The notes beneath the pieces are model-generated. The model saw only the letters and a list, made by a program, of their open reading frames with translations. It did no database searches and had not been told where the DNA came from. Positions 20,178-29,902 of a DNA stretch of 64,000 nucleotides are shown in pieces. Origin of the DNA: Candidatus Pantoea soli (GTDB lineage Bacteria; Pseudomonadota; Gammaproteobacteria; Enterobacterales; Enterobacteriaceae); the NCBI RefSeq assembly GCF_007833795.1, contig NZ_CP032702.1, positions 3,038,001 through 3,102,000 of the forward strand. Direction: 5' to 3'. The translations under genes and the position numbers were made by a program. Position 1 is the stretch's first letter. Each line of letters starts with the position of its first letter.

Positions 20178-20873
20178 TCAGGATTGTGCAGCCAAATCAT
20201 CCAGATAGACGCTTTCCCACAGATGACCCTGCATGCCGAATATCGCTCTGTGCGCCAGCAGGTCAGCCTGGGATTGATTTTCAACGCCCTCAATAATCAC
20301 GCCGCGACATAATTGATTAAGGTGGTCGAGCAGAATGTCGAAAGTACGCTCCTCGCCAAATTGCCAGAAAAATTGCTGGTCAATCTTGACGATTTCAAAT
20401 ATTCCGCTATCAAGCATGGTCAGGCTGGAATAACCCGGACCAAAATGATCAAGCCATAAGGGAGCGGGCGTGATTTTTGACACGCCTTTTAATGTCAGCA
20501 GATCAGCACTGGAAAAACGTGCGGTAAAAAAGGCAGAAAGTTCTAAACGCATCAGCGTCAGAGTGGCCAGTTTCTCTTGTATTTCAGCATCTTTGAAAAT
20601 ACCGTCCACAATATCTCTGTCTACATTTACGCTAATAACCTGTCTGAATCCCGTCTGGTATAGCTGAATAAGCTTTTCGACCTGGTGGAGGAATAACTGC
20701 CATTTCTGGTCAGCAGGAAGCTGACTGAAGAATCCGGTATCTCTTTCCGGATGACGATCGTTATTAATAGTGGCGTCATTCACATAACGCGTTAACAGTT
20801 CCCATGCCTGCAACTCGCCGGATTTGCCATGAATTGGCTCCAGTAAGAAGCGATAATCACATTCATAGCCCAT
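20178..20873 (-). CDS. Stand-alone EAL-domain protein with substituted catalytic motif
   Basis: A 231-residue protein that is entirely an EAL fold, the class that hydrolyses or senses cyclic di-GMP. Expected catalytic positions that I can match: E25 (ELL in place of EAL), N83, E111, D142, K163, E195 and Q215. The second aspartate of the DDFGTG motif is replaced by histidine (DHFGPG, residues 142-147), so metal binding at that site is doubtful. It resembles E. coli YdiV in size and in lacking other domains; YdiV is an EAL protein without phosphodiesterase activity. It lies 266-323 bp upstream of the adhesin on the same strand and may control its expression or retention. Its DNA is more AT-rich than the adhesin body. 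Activity cannot be judged from sequence alone. Confidence 0.85.
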   Translation of the reverse strand: MGYECDYRFLLEPIHGKSGELQAWELLTRYVNDATINNDRHPERDTGFFSQLPADQKWQLFLHQVEKLIQLYQTGFRQVISVNVDRDIVDGIFKDAEIQEKLATLTLMRLELSAFFTARFSSADLLTLKGVSKITPAPLWLDHFGPGYSSLTMLDSGIFEIVKIDQQFFWQFGEERTFDILLDHLNQLCRGVIIEGVENQSQADLLAHRAIFGMQGHLWESVYLDDLAAQS

Positions 20874-21531
20874 TGGCGATCCTTACAGGAGCGACACAAC
20901 CTCAAAACTGTCAGGATTTCTCATGTAACGTGCTAAGTAAACATTGATAAAACTTAACACCTTAACTGAAGCCTAACGCACAATTTACATTTTGAAAAAT
21001 AGATTTCAGTTAAGCGCGTGTCAAACTTTAATCGTTTAAAGCTATCAATGAGAAGATTATTTTTCTTTAAACTTCATATAATGATCAGAAAAATCCTGGG
21101 TAAAACGGTGTAAAGCGCAGTGCAGCATTGCCGTAAAAATTCAATTAATTGATTTTTATCATTTTTAATCGTGCTGTTTTTTGTACTCTGCCCTTCATCC
21201 GGAAAAACCGCAGCCACAGCAGGCGTGAAAAGGTTCCAAAAAGCGCCAGAAAATAAAATGCACGTAATGTGATTATTTTATATTTAATGTTTAACTTTTT
21301 ATTATGCATGCAAAAAGCATCATTAAGCTTAACTGGTGATAACACATTAAGCCCAATGAATAAGTGCCGGAAAGTATTGCTTATTTCAACAGGGAGAAAA
21401 TTTAAAAAAAACGAAATTGACCCGCCGCGGCTCCGTTTGTTTCATTTCCGGGAGCAGGTGCAGCAGGCTAAATAAGCGAGGTGATCTTTCTCACGTTTTG
21501 CATAAAAAGCGCGGGCGTGAGCGGCGGGCAT
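20874..21531. other. AT-rich intergenic region between the EAL gene and speA
   Basis: About 650 bp of conspicuously AT-rich DNA with no convincing gene. It presumably carries the promoter for the EAL gene and perhaps the whole adhesin unit. A 66-codon minus-strand frame at 21145-21345 has no good ribosome site and is not called. The composition is the kind often bound by H-NS, which is inference only. Confidence 0.5.
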
Positions 21532-21557
21532 AAAAAAACGGGCCCGCAGAGGCCCGT
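21532..21557 (-). terminator. Rho-independent terminator of speA
   Basis: On the minus strand the stem ACGGGCC, loop TCTGCG and stem GGCCCGT are followed by a run of seven T. It lies about 16 bp past the speA stop codon and separates speA from the accessory adhesin region. Confidence 0.9.
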
Positions 21558-21572
21558 TTATCACAGACGACG

Positions 21573-23552
21573 TTATTCGTCTTCGAGATAGGTATAGCCA
21601 TACAGGCCGCTTTCGAACTCTTCAAGGAACTGCGCCCGCAGCTCTTCGTCGATGTCTTTTTGCTGTTTAACCTGATCGCGGAACAAGGTCATCAGATCGT
21701 TCGGGTTCAGCTGGACATATTGCAGCATATCCGCCACGGTATCGCCTTCGTCTGACAGCTGAACTTCCACGCTGCCATCCGGGAAAGCAAACACGTCTAC
21801 CGCTTCGGTGTCACCGAACAGGTTGTGCATGTTACCCAGGATCTCCTGATAAGCCCCGACCATAAAGAAGCCCAGCATCGGCGGGTTCTCAACGTCATAT
21901 TCCGGCATCGGCATCGTGGTGGCGATACCGTCACCGTCCACGTAGTGATCGATGGTGCCGTCAGAATCACAGGTAATATCCAGCAGCACCGCGCGGCGCT
22001 GCGGCGTTTTATTCAGCCCTTCCAGCGGCAGAACCGGGAACAGCTGATCAATGCCCCATGCATCCGGCATCGACTGGAACAGGGAGAAGTTGACGTAGAT
22101 TTTATCTGCCATCCGCTCCTGCAGCTCATCGATAATCGGACGGTGCGCGCGGTTGCTTGGGTCCAGGTGCTGCTGAATATAGTGGCAGATGCTCAGATAG
22201 AGCTGCTCTGCCCAGGCGCGCTGGCCGAGATCGTAAGTACCGGACGAATAGCCGGTATGGATATCGAACAGATCCATCTGGCTGTCGTGCAGCCATTCAC
22301 GCAGCGAGCGTCGCACGCTGGGTTCGTGCATCTCCTGCCACGTATCCCACAGGCTTTGAATCGGGCGCGGCGAGTCCGCATCCGGTGCCACCGGCGTGCT
22401 GAATTCGTTACGCTCTACGCCGATGATGTTGGAAACCAGCACGGTGTGATGCGCGGTCACGGCACGGCCGGATTCGGTAATGACGGTTGGGTGCTCCAGT
22501 CCGTGCTCTTCACAGGCATCGCCAATCGCCCAGATCACGTTGTTGGCGTATTCGTTCAGGCCATAGTTTACCGAGCAGTCCGATTGGGAACGCGTGCCTT
22601 CGTAGTCGACGCCGAGGCCACCGCCCACGTCAAAGCACTTGATGTTGACGCCCAGTTTCGCCAGCTCAACGTAAAAGCGCGCCGATTCACGCACGCCGGT
22701 GGCGATATCGCGGATGTTGGCCATCTGCGAACCGAGGTGGAAGTGCAGCAGCTGCAGGCTGTCGAGACGGCCGGCGTTGCGCATGATATCCACCAGTTGC
22801 AGCACCTGCGATGCCGCCAGGCCGAATTTGGATTTTTCGCCGCCGCTGGACTGCCATTTACCGGAGCCCTGCGAAGCCAGACGCGCACGAATACCGAGAC
22901 GCGGAATCACGTTGAGGCGCTCCGCCTCTTCCAGCACCAGCCGCACTTCGGTCATCTTTTCGATAACCAGATAGACTTTATGCCCCAGCTTTTCGCCAAT
23001 CAGCGCCAGACGAATGTATTCACGGTCTTTATAGCCGTTGCAGACAATCACCGTGCGGGTCTTACCGGCGTGCGCCAGTACCGCCATCAGTTCCGCTTTG
23101 GAACCGGCTTCCAGACCCAGCGGTTCGCCGGAGTTCACCAGCGATTCAATTACGCGCTTATGCTGGTTCACCTTGATGGGATACACCAGGAAGTAATCGC
23201 CTTTGTAACCGTAGGATTCGCGCGCGCGTTTAAAGGCGGCGTTGATGGAGCGCAGACGGTGCTGCAGGATTTGCGGGAAGCAGAACAGCGCCGGCAGGCG
23301 CTGACCGTCCGCCTCGCGCTCTTTAACCAGCTTCGCCAGGTCAACGCGCACATCCGGCTGATCCGGATCCGGGCACACGCTGATGTGGCCCAGTTCGTTG
23401 ACGTCGTAATAGTTATTACCCCACCAGGCAATGTTGTAGGTGCGCAGCATTCTGCTGGCGTCCTGATCGTTCACAGCCACCTCCTGCATTGAGCGGAGTA
23501 CACCCTGTTCGCCGGCTGACGAACCCTTGATATTCTTCATGTCGTCAGACAT
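21573..23552 (-). CDS. speA: Biosynthetic arginine decarboxylase
   Basis: PLP-dependent enzyme converting arginine to agmatine, the first step of the agmatine route to putrescine. The 659-residue product matches E. coli SpeA almost along its full length, including [14 protein letters not shown] with the PLP lysine, the glycine-rich HFHLGSQ and [10 protein letters not shown] segments, and the identical C-terminus [10 protein letters not shown]. The frame opens earlier at 23564, but GAGG six bases before the ATG at 23552 and the E. coli start (MSDDM) fix the start. Two short ORFs lie in its leader (see below). In E. coli speB (agmatinase) follows; here a terminator and the adhesin locus follow instead. 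Confidence 0.97.
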   Translation of the reverse strand: MSDDMKNIKGSSAGEQGVLRSMQEVAVNDQDASRMLRTYNIAWWGNNYYDVNELGHISVCPDPDQPDVRVDLAKLVKEREADGQRLPALFCFPQILQHRLRSINAAFKRARESYGYKGDYFLVYPIKVNQHKRVIESLVNSGEPLGLEAGSKAELMAVLAHAGKTRTVIVCNGYKDREYIRLALIGEKLGHKVYLVIEKMTEVRLVLEEAERLNVIPRLGIRARLASQGSGKWQSSGGEKSKFGLAASQVLQLVDIMRNAGRLDSLQLLHFHLGSQMANIRDIATGVRESARFYVELAKLGVNIKCFDVGGGLGVDYEGTRSQSDCSVNYGLNEYANNVIWAIGDACEEHGLEHPTVITESGRAVTAHHTVLVSNIIGVERNEFSTPVAPDADSPRPIQSLWDTWQEMHEPSVRRSLREWLHDSQMDLFDIHTGYSSGTYDLGQRAWAEQLYLSICHYIQQHLDPSNRAHRPIIDELQERMADKIYVNFSLFQSMPDAWGIDQLFPVLPLEGLNKTPQRRAVLLDITCDSDGTIDHYVDGDGIATTMPMPEYDVENPPMLGFFMVGAYQEILGNMHNLFGDTEAVDVFAFPDGSVEVQLSDEGDTVADMLQYVQLNPNDLMTLFRDQVKQQKDIDEELRAQFLEEFESGLYGYTYLEDE

Positions 23553-23631
23553 CACGAACCTCAATTTTCCGTTGAAATATGAAACTGTTGCCAGGTTTTG
23601 CTAACGCTACGCCGGGTAGAAATGTGTTCAT
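23545..23631 (-). CDS. Possible speA leader ORF overlapping the speA start
   Basis: A 28-codon ORF that starts with ATG behind GAGAGAAGC and ends with TGA eight bases inside speA. The stop-start overlap would allow translational coupling. I recognise no homologue. It was read directly from the sequence and could be chance; confidence is low. Confidence 0.3.
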   Translation of the reverse strand: MNTFLPGVALAKPGNSFIFQRKIEVRDV

Positions 23632-23641
23632 GCTGCTTCTC

Positions 23642-23722
23642 TCACCTCATCAGGTTGCCCTGCGCATTGCTGATGTTAAGTGTAAAACACCGTGCCGGAG
23701 TCGGGGAAAACCGGTCCGCCAT
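23642..23722 (-). CDS. Possible yqgB-like leader ORF of speA
   Basis: A 26-codon ORF just upstream of the previous one. It contains CFTLN, which I recall near the C-terminus of E. coli YqgB, a small protein encoded in the speA leader. The rest of the sequence does not obviously match, the ATG lacks a clear ribosome site, and the frame is open further upstream without another ATG nearby. Treat it as a candidate remnant or diverged form of yqgB. Confidence 0.3.
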   Translation of the reverse strand: MADRFSPTPARCFTLNISNAQGNLMR

Positions 23723-24362
23723 TACCGTAAAGGCAGGCTTACCCGCCGCGATATCAGCACGGTGAAAAGACGTGAAAAAGGTTAACCGGCGCTCGTGTCG
23801 GGATAATTACCGCAACACACAAAACGCAGACAGGAGAAAAGAACAGAACCGGAAACAGAAAGGAGTGGCAGCGCGCCAGATAAGCGCTGTGAACCGAAGC
23901 GTGGCAAAATGTGGTTCATTGGTTTTATCACCTCCAGCGCCTGCTAAGAGCATGCGAAAACGGAGTGGATGATAGCCAGATTAACGGTATCTGACGGCGC
24001 GACGCACGGGTGCGTCATCCTTTGGCTGTCAGCGTGCGACAGCAGCGGCGTTTTATACCGTCTGGCTGGCAAAAATGCAAAATCTTTGTCGGCGCTTTGC
24101 GCGCACTGTCAGGAAAAACTTCCAGCCGGCCGCTTGCTGAAAAGTGCGGAATCGGAAAAAGCACTGGAAAAGCGCTGCGCGTCTCCCCTAAAATGGCCGT
24201 CCAGATGGTTTTCCATCTAAACTAATAAAGTTTTCCGGGTTAGCGCCGTATTATTACGCTATCACCCACTGCTCGCGGCTTTGCCTGAAGGGGCGTCGGG
24301 CAGGCCACCTCCTGCTAACGCTATGCAGTCGAATTCAAACCATTTGTAAGGTAAAGAACAGA
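23723..24362. other. speA-metK divergent intergenic region
   Basis: About 640 bp between the speA leader ORFs and metK. It must contain divergent promoters for both genes. Plus-strand frames here (23772-23972, 23969-24220) have no recognisable product and weak starts, so no further gene is called. The only ordered element I see is the palindrome at 24203-24218. Confidence 0.5.
24203..24218 (+). promoter_or_regulatory. Palindrome upstream of metK, possible MetJ site
   Basis: AGATGGTTTTCCATCT is a perfect six-base-arm dyad with a TTTT centre, 145 bp upstream of metK. Metboxes are 8-bp units related to AGACGTCT; the left half AGATGGTT matches moderately and the right half poorly. In E. coli metK is repressed by MetJ, which makes the position plausible, but the match is weak. 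Confidence 0.35.
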
Positions 24363-25514
24363 ATGGCTAAACACCTTTTTACATCTGAGTCCGTATCAGA
24401 AGGACATCCTGATAAAATCGCTGACCAAATTTCCGATGCCGTGCTGGATGCCATCCTCGAACAGGATCCCAAAGCACGCGTGGCCTGCGAGACGTACGTG
24501 AAAACCGGTATGGTGCTGCTGGGCGGTGAAATCACGACCAGCGCCTGGGTGGATATCGAAGAGATCACCCGTAAAACCGTGCGTGAAATCGGTTATGTTC
24601 ATTCCGATATGGGCTTTGATGCCAACTCCTGCGCCGTGCTGAGCGCCATCGGTAAGCAGTCGCCGGATATTAATCAGGGCGTTGACCGTACCGATCCGCT
24701 GGAACAGGGTGCCGGTGACCAGGGCCTGATGTTCGGGTATGCCACCAACGAAACTGACGTGCTGATGCCAGCGCCAGTGACCTACGCGCACCGTCTGGTG
24801 CAGCGTCAGGCGGAAGTGCGTAAAAACGGCTCCCTGCCGTGGCTGCGCCCGGATGCCAAGAGCCAGATCACCTTCCAGTACGACGGCGGTAAAATCGTCG
24901 GTATCGATGCCGTGGTGCTCTCGACCCAGCATGCGGAAGAGATTTCCCAGGCCGACCTGCGTGAAGCGGTGATGGAAGAGATCATCAAGCCGGTGCTGCC
25001 GGTTGAGTGGATCAATGCCAGCACCAAATACCACATCAACCCGACCGGCCGTTTCGTGATTGGCGGACCAATGGGCGACTGTGGTCTGACGGGCCGTAAA
25101 ATTATCGTTGATACCTACGGCGGTATGGCACGTCACGGCGGCGGCGCGTTCTCCGGTAAAGATCCCTCTAAAGTGGACCGTTCAGCGGCTTACGCGGCGC
25201 GCTATGTGGCCAAGAACATCGTCGCAGCAGGCCTGGCAGACCGCTGTGAAATTCAGGTTTCTTACGCGATCGGCGTGGCAGAGCCCACCTCTATCATGGT
25301 GGAAACCTTCGGTACTGAGAAAGTCTCTACCGAACAGCTGACGCTGCTGGTGCGCGAATTCTTTGACCTGCGCCCTTACGGCCTGATTCAGATGATGGAC
25401 CTGCTGAAGCCTATCTATAAAGAGACGGCGGCGTACGGTCACTTTGGTCGTGAGCACTTCCCGTGGGAGCAGACCGACAAAGCCGCCCAGCTGCGTGAAG
25501 CAGCAGGCCTGTAA
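24363..25514 (+). CDS. metK: S-adenosylmethionine synthetase
   Basis: Cytoplasmic enzyme that makes S-adenosylmethionine from methionine and ATP. The 383 residues match E. coli MetK in length and sequence: the N-terminal [20 protein letters not shown] substrate-binding segment, the [12 protein letters not shown] motif near residue 115, and the glycine-rich [20 protein letters not shown] phosphate loop near residue 260. AAGG lies about 11 bases before the start. A hairpin and then a strong terminator follow. Monocistronic. Confidence 0.98.
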   Translation: MAKHLFTSESVSEGHPDKIADQISDAVLDAILEQDPKARVACETYVKTGMVLLGGEITTSAWVDIEEITRKTVREIGYVHSDMGFDANSCAVLSAIGKQSPDINQGVDRTDPLEQGAGDQGLMFGYATNETDVLMPAPVTYAHRLVQRQAEVRKNGSLPWLRPDAKSQITFQYDGGKIVGIDAVVLSTQHAEEISQADLREAVMEEIIKPVLPVEWINASTKYHINPTGRFVIGGPMGDCGLTGRKIIVDTYGGMARHGGGAFSGKDPSKVDRSAAYAARYVAKNIVAAGLADRCEIQVSYAIGVAEPTSIMVETFGTEKVSTEQLTLLVREFFDLRPYGLIQMMDLLKPIYKETAAYGHFGREHFPWEQTDKAAQLREAAGL

Positions 25515-25534
25515 TCTGTCCTGCCCCTGCGCCA

Positions 25535-25555
25535 CCTTCTCCCGCCGGGAGAAGG
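25535..25555 (+). repeat. Perfect hairpin after metK, without a T run
   Basis: CCTTCTCCC, GCC, GGGAGAAGG forms a perfect nine-base-pair stem. A related hairpin with the same CTCCCG and CGGGAG core lies at 43106-43129. Neither has a T tract. It may be a dispersed intergenic repeat or an RNA-protecting stem. Confidence 0.6.
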
Positions 25556-25562
25556 CACAATC

Positions 25563-25586
25563 AGCCCGCTTAACGCGGGCTTTTTT
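25563..25586 (+). terminator. Rho-independent terminator of metK
   Basis: Stem AGCCCGC, loop TTAAC, stem GCGGGCT followed by TTTTTT, about 50 bp after the metK stop. Confidence 0.9.
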
Positions 25587-26117
25587 ACGCCCGCCGTGCG
25601 TAACCGCCACAGCAACATTGGCCGCAACGCGCATCAGGCCACAATAGCTGACGCACGATAGCGCAGGGAGTACGCGGCGGCAGCGTGCCGGCCAGAGGCG
25701 GCATAAAACCCTGTGCGCGATATCCCCCGCTGTGCGGCAAATCGTGCGGCACAGGTGCGCCCTCTTCCGCTCCGTCAGGCTCAGGCGAGTCTGATTTATT
25801 CCGCTTTTTTCCCCGCTCCCGCGCGCTTTGCCGGGCAATCACACGATTTGTTTCTTACGCCGCAAGCGCAATTTTTAACCCTGTCTACACTCATAGCACT
25901 GCGCTGACAACATTTTGTTAACGATTACATTTTGAAAGCCTTTTACTATCTGTAATTTAGAGATTTTTCAGCGTAGTCACATCGGTAAAAATGCGTTATT
26001 TTCAGCGTCGTCTGATAGCCGGTATTCAGAGTGATGTCAGAAACTTAAAGGGTGCTATACCTTACTGGTTACGTAACTATTTCGGGTGGAAAATGCTGAA
26101 TTGCAGGGTTTCAGCAT
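25587..26117. other. Long upstream region of galP without a gene
   Basis: About 530 bp. Both strands have short open frames (for example 25585-25842 minus and 25685-25921 plus) that overlap each other, lack good starts and match nothing I recognise. The second half becomes AT-rich and holds the distal GalR-like site; the proximal GalR and CRP sites follow immediately. Confidence 0.5.
25915..25930 (+). promoter_or_regulatory. Possible distal GalR/GalS operator
   Basis: TTGTTAACGATTACAT matches the operator consensus GTGTAANCGNTTACAC at 11 of 14 fixed positions. It lies 203 bp, centre to centre, upstream of the strong operator at 26118. GalR acts through paired operators and looping in the E. 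coli gal operon, so a second site is plausible. Confidence 0.45.
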
Positions 26118-26133
26118 GTGTAACCGATTACAA
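26118..26133 (+). promoter_or_regulatory. GalR/GalS operator of galP
   Basis: GTGTAACCGATTACAA matches the operator consensus GTGTAANCGNTTACAC at all but the last position. It sits about 80 bp before the galP start, where GalR or GalS would repress transcription in the absence of galactose. Confidence 0.85.
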
Positions 26134-26136
26134 TCA

Positions 26137-26152
26137 TGTGATCTTACTCACT
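26137..26152 (+). promoter_or_regulatory. CRP-cAMP binding site of galP
   Basis: TGTGATCTTACTCACT fits the CRP consensus TGTGA-N6-TCACA at 9 of 10 positions. It is only three bases from the GalR operator, so activator and repressor would act over the same promoter. Confidence 0.75.
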
Positions 26153-26214
26153 TTTTCCACCGACAGGTTTCATAACATTGATAACAACAAAGATGGATAA
26201 ACTTCGGAGGCACT

Positions 26215-27609
26215 ATGCCTGGTAATACTCACAAAAGCAGAACCTCAAACAAGGCGATGACCCTGTTTGTCTGCTTTCTGGCCGCACTGGCTGGCCTGCT
26301 GTTTGGTCTGGATATCGGCGTCATCGCCGGTGCTTTACCTTTCATCGCAAAAGATTTTAACGTGACCGCACATCAACAGGAGTGGATCGTCAGTTCCATG
26401 ATGTTCGGTGCTGCAGTGGGCGCCATCGGCAGCGGCTGGATGTCTTCGCATCTGGGCCGTAAAAAGAGCCTGATGGCCGGTGCGATTCTGTTCGTGATCG
26501 GTTCATTGTGGTCTGCCATGGCTCCGAACCCGGAAATGCTGATCACCGCGCGCGTGGTGCTGGGCCTGGCCGTGGGTGTTGCCTCCTATACTGCACCGCT
26601 TTATCTGTCTGAAATTGCGCCGGAAAAAATCCGTGGTAGTATGATCTCGCTGTATCAGCTGATGATCACCATCGGGATTCTGGGCGCTTACCTGTCTGAC
26701 ACCGCCTTCAGCGCCTCCGGCGACTGGCGCTGGATGCTGGGCATCATCACCATTCCGGCGATTCTGCTGCTGGTGGGCGTTGTGTTCCTGCCAAACAGCC
26801 CGCGCTGGCTGGCAGCCAAAGGGGATTTCCGCGATGCGCAGCGCGTGCTGGATCGCCTGCGTGACACCAGTGAGCAGGCAAAACGCGAGCTGGATGAAAT
26901 CCGTGAAAGCCTGAAGATCAAGCAGTCAGGCTGGCAGCTGTTCCAGAGCAACAGCAACTTCCGCCGCGCGGTGTTCCTCGGCGTGCTGCTGCAGGTGATG
27001 CAGCAGTTCACCGGCATGAACGTCATCATGTATTACGCGCCGAAAATCTTTGAGATTGCGGGCTTTGCGAATACCACGCAGCAGATGTGGGGCACCGTGA
27101 TCGTCGGCCTGGTTAACGTACTGGCTACCTTCATCGCGATTGGTCTGGTTGACCGCTGGGGCCGTAAGCCTACGCTGATCCTTGGCTTCCTGGTGATGGC
27201 TGCCGGTATGGGCGTACTCGGTACCATGCTGCATCTGGGCATCCATTCGCAGGGCGCACAGTACTTTGCCATCGCCATGCTGCTGATGTTCATCATTGGT
27301 TTCGCGATGTCGGCGGGTCCGCTGATCTGGGTACTGTGTTCAGAAATTCAGCCGCTGAAAGGGCGCGATTTCGGTATCACGGTCTCGACCGCGACCAACT
27401 GGATTGCCAACATGATTGTTGGCGCCACCTTCCTCACCATGCTTAATTCGCTGGGCAACGCGCCAACCTTCTGGGTTTACGCCGGGCTGAACGTGTTCTT
27501 TATCCTGCTGACCGTTGCGCTGATTCCGGAGACCAAAAACGTCTCACTGGAGCACATTGAGCGTAACCTGATGGCCGGTAAAAAACTGCGCGATATCGGC
27601 CAGCAGTAA
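26215..27609 (+). CDS. galP: Galactose:proton symporter
   Basis: Inner-membrane major facilitator of the sugar-porter family that takes up galactose and glucose with a proton. It has 464 residues, the same as E. coli GalP, with twelve membrane segments. Visible family motifs include GRKKS after helix 2, PESPRWL-like PNSPRWL after helix 6, the QQFTGMN sugar-binding motif in helix 7, DRWGRKP after helix 8 and PETKNVSLE at the end of helix 12. GGAGG lies four bases before the ATG. The GalR and CRP sites upstream fit control by galactose and catabolite repression. Confidence 0.97.
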   Translation: MPGNTHKSRTSNKAMTLFVCFLAALAGLLFGLDIGVIAGALPFIAKDFNVTAHQQEWIVSSMMFGAAVGAIGSGWMSSHLGRKKSLMAGAILFVIGSLWSAMAPNPEMLITARVVLGLAVGVASYTAPLYLSEIAPEKIRGSMISLYQLMITIGILGAYLSDTAFSASGDWRWMLGIITIPAILLLVGVVFLPNSPRWLAAKGDFRDAQRVLDRLRDTSEQAKRELDEIRESLKIKQSGWQLFQSNSNFRRAVFLGVLLQVMQQFTGMNVIMYYAPKIFEIAGFANTTQQMWGTVIVGLVNVLATFIAIGLVDRWGRKPTLILGFLVMAAGMGVLGTMLHLGIHSQGAQYFAIAMLLMFIIGFAMSAGPLIWVLCSEIQPLKGRDFGITVSTATNWIANMIVGATFLTMLNSLGNAPTFWVYAGLNVFFILLTVALIPETKNVSLEHIERNLMAGKKLRDIGQQ

Positions 27610-27626
27610 GGGCGACAAACGTAGCA

Positions 27627-27655
27627 GGGGCTGCCGCAGGGCGGCCCTTTTTTTT
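27627..27655 (+). terminator. Rho-independent terminator of galP
   Basis: Stem GGGCTGCC, loop GCAG, stem GGCGGCCC with one G-T pair, followed by a run of eight T. Confidence 0.88.
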
Positions 27656-27707
27656 ACCTGAAGCCCGCCGGTTGATTCGCGCCGGACAAGCCCTTATCCT
27701 GCCCGAC

Positions 27708-28220
27708 ATGAAAACACCTCGCCTGCCCATTGCCCTGCAACAAGCCGTTATGCGTTCGCTGCGTCACTTCCTGGCGCTGGCCAGCCAGCGGCTGGAACGC
27801 GATTTCGCTGAGCCCCGGCTGGTTTATCAGCAGCGCGGCACGGCAGCAGGCACCGCCTGGCTTGCCGAGTGGGAAATCCGCCTCAACCCGGTGCTGCTGC
27901 AGGAAAATCAGCAGGCCTTCATTGATGAAGTGGTCCCGCACGAGCTGGCGCATCTGCTGGTGTGGAAAACCTTCGGCCGTGTGACACCGCACGGCAAAGA
28001 GTGGAAGTGGATGATGGAAGAGGTGCTCGGCGTGCCTGCACGACGCACACATCAGTTTGAAATCGCCTCGGTGCGCAGCAACACTTTTCCCTATCGCTGC
28101 CGCTGTCAGCAGCACCAGCTAACGGTGCGGCGCCATAACCGCGTGCTGCGCGGCGAAAGCGAATACCGCTGCGTAAATTGCGGTACGCTGCTGCAACCCG
28201 GCGAATTTATGCCTGGCTAG
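27708..28220 (+). CDS. sprT: SprT family zinc-binding protein
   Basis: A 170-residue protein with the SprT-like metalloprotease fold. HELAH (about residues 79-83) gives the zinc-binding HExxH helix, and the C-terminal part carries a zinc ribbon with CRCQ and CVNC. The sequence follows E. coli SprT throughout, including [12 protein letters not shown] and [10 protein letters not shown]. The frame is open from 27672, but E. coli begins MKTSRLPIA and the ATG at 27708 (MKTPRLPIA) corresponds. The molecular role in bacteria is not well defined; DNA-protein crosslink repair is known for eukaryotic relatives. Confidence 0.93.
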   Translation: MKTPRLPIALQQAVMRSLRHFLALASQRLERDFAEPRLVYQQRGTAAGTAWLAEWEIRLNPVLLQENQQAFIDEVVPHELAHLLVWKTFGRVTPHGKEWKWMMEEVLGVPARRTHQFEIASVRSNTFPYRCRCQQHQLTVRRHNRVLRGESEYRCVNCGTLLQPGEFMPG

Positions 28221-28297
28221 TCCGCAAATCTGATTTCCCCCGCCGGACCATTCTGCTACCCTGCCGCCCTTTTTCGTACCGGGTTAGTATTTGGAAT

Positions 28298-29002
28298 ATG
28301 TCTCGCAAAACGCTGTTATTACTCTCTCTTCTTATTACGCCCCTGAGCGCCTTCAGCCTCAGCGTCAGCCACTATCAGCAGAATAACTTCCAGCAGGCCA
28401 AAGCGGTGGCGGCAAAGATCAATGCCGGTGCACCGGATTTCTACTGCGGCTGTCGCATCCACTGGCAGGGCAAAAAGGGCGTGCCGGATCTCAGCAGCTG
28501 CGGTTACAGCGTGCGGAAAAACGCCAACCGTGCCGGGCGCATTGAATGGGAACACGTGATGCCCGCCTGGGAGTTCGGCCATCAGCGCCAGTGCTGGCAG
28601 CACGGCGGCCGGAAAAACTGCAGCAAAGATGCCGACTATCGCCGTATTGAAAGCGACCTGCACAACCTGCAGCCGGCCATCGGTGAAGTCAACGGTGACC
28701 GCAACAACTTTCAGTACAGCCAGTGGAACGGCGGTGAGCAGCCGTACGGTCAGTGCAGCATGAAAGTGGATTTCAAAGAGAAGCTTGCCCAGCCGCCGGA
28801 GCGCGCACGCGGCGCCATCGCCCGCACTTATTTCTATATGCGCGATCAATATCATCTGCGCCTCTCCCGCCAGCAAACCCAGCTGTTTAGCGTATGGGAT
28901 AAACAGTATCCGGTAACCGCGTGGGAGTGCGAACGCGATAACCGGATTGCGCAGGTGCAGGGAAATCACAACGCTTACGTTCAGCAGGCTTGCCAGCGCT
29001 GA
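28298..29002 (+). CDS. endA: DNA-specific endonuclease I (periplasmic)
   Basis: Periplasmic endonuclease that cuts double-stranded DNA. It has 234 residues: an N-terminal signal peptide ([20 protein letters not shown]), the [20 protein letters not shown] segment with the beta-beta-alpha metal-finger histidine, and the [19 protein letters not shown] catalytic region. The eight or so cysteines fit disulfide formation in the periplasm. The longer open frame from 28178 would put 40 residues before the signal peptide and is rejected. It closely matches E. coli EndA. Confidence 0.95.
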   Translation: MSRKTLLLLSLLITPLSAFSLSVSHYQQNNFQQAKAVAAKINAGAPDFYCGCRIHWQGKKGVPDLSSCGYSVRKNANRAGRIEWEHVMPAWEFGHQRQCWQHGGRKNCSKDADYRRIESDLHNLQPAIGEVNGDRNNFQYSQWNGGEQPYGQCSMKVDFKEKLAQPPERARGAIARTYFYMRDQYHLRLSRQQTQLFSVWDKQYPVTAWECERDNRIAQVQGNHNAYVQQACQR

Positions 29003-29075
29003 AAGCGCTACCCTACACTAGCTTTTTTCGATTGGGCCGCATCCGGTGATGCGGCATAACGCAGGCAGGAACCGC

Positions 29076-29807
29076 ATGCGCATACCCCGCATTTATCACC
29101 CCGAAACGCTGACCGTTAACAGTGAAATTGACCTTGACGAGGATGCCGCTAACCACGTCGGACGCGTGCTGCGTATGAGCGCCGGACAGGCGCTTGAGCT
29201 GTTTGATGGCAGTAATCTGACTTTTCAGGCTGAAATCACCCAGGCCGACAAAAAGCGTGTAAAAGTAAAGATTCTTGCCAGCCAGCCTGACGATCGCGAA
29301 TCCCCGCTACACTTGCACCTCGGCCAGGTGATGTCGCGCGGGGAAAAAATGGAGTTCACCATTCAGAAATCGATCGAGCTTGGCGTGAATGTGATTACGC
29401 CCTTGTTTTCTGAACGCTGCGGCGTAAAGCTGGATGCTGAGCGGCTGGCAAAGAAAATTCAGCAGTGGCAAAAGATTGCCATCGCCGCCTGCGAGCAGTG
29501 CGGCCGCAATCGCGTGCCGGAAATTCGTGAAGCGATGACGCTGGAGGCCTGGTGTGCAGAAGCCGAAGAGGGCCTGAAGCTCAATCTGCATCCGCGCGCC
29601 AGCCACAGCATCAATACGCTGCCACAGCCGGCTGAACGCATACGACTGCTGATTGGCCCGGAAGGCGGTTTATCCGCCGCGGAAATTGCCATGACGGCGC
29701 AGCACGGATTCACCGATATCCTGCTGGGGCCGCGCGTTTTACGCACTGAGACCACCGCCCTCACCGCGATCACGGCACTTCAGGTGAGGTTTGGCGATCT
29801 CGGTTAA
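29076..29807 (+). CDS. rsmE: 16S rRNA (uracil-1498-N3)-methyltransferase
   Basis: SPOUT-class methyltransferase that uses S-adenosylmethionine to methylate U1498 in 16S rRNA. It has 243 residues, like E. coli RsmE. The N-terminal PUA-like RNA-binding part begins [12 protein letters not shown]; the C-terminal knot shows [14 protein letters not shown] and [15 protein letters not shown], which are the cofactor-binding loops. The ATG at 29076 follows AGGAACCGC and matches the E. coli start; the in-frame ATG at 29046 is rejected. Confidence 0.96.
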   Translation: MRIPRIYHPETLTVNSEIDLDEDAANHVGRVLRMSAGQALELFDGSNLTFQAEITQADKKRVKVKILASQPDDRESPLHLHLGQVMSRGEKMEFTIQKSIELGVNVITPLFSERCGVKLDAERLAKKIQQWQKIAIAACEQCGRNRVPEIREAMTLEAWCAEAEEGLKLNLHPRASHSINTLPQPAERIRLLIGPEGGLSAAEIAMTAQHGFTDILLGPRVLRTETTALTAITALQVRFGDLG

Positions 29808-29902
29808 GGGATAATTCCGGCCCGAAGACACACGCAGATAACTGACCAGCACAACGCTTTCGCATGGAATGGCGTCGCTGAATCCCCTTTGAGGAGAGAA
29901 TA

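Noticed and set aside
21145..21345. 66-codon minus-strand frame in AT-rich DNA
   Set aside because: No ribosome site, no recognisable product, and such frames are expected in a stretch of this length.
21825..23492. 555-codon plus-strand open frame
   Set aside because: Antisense to speA, which matches E. coli SpeA along its whole length.
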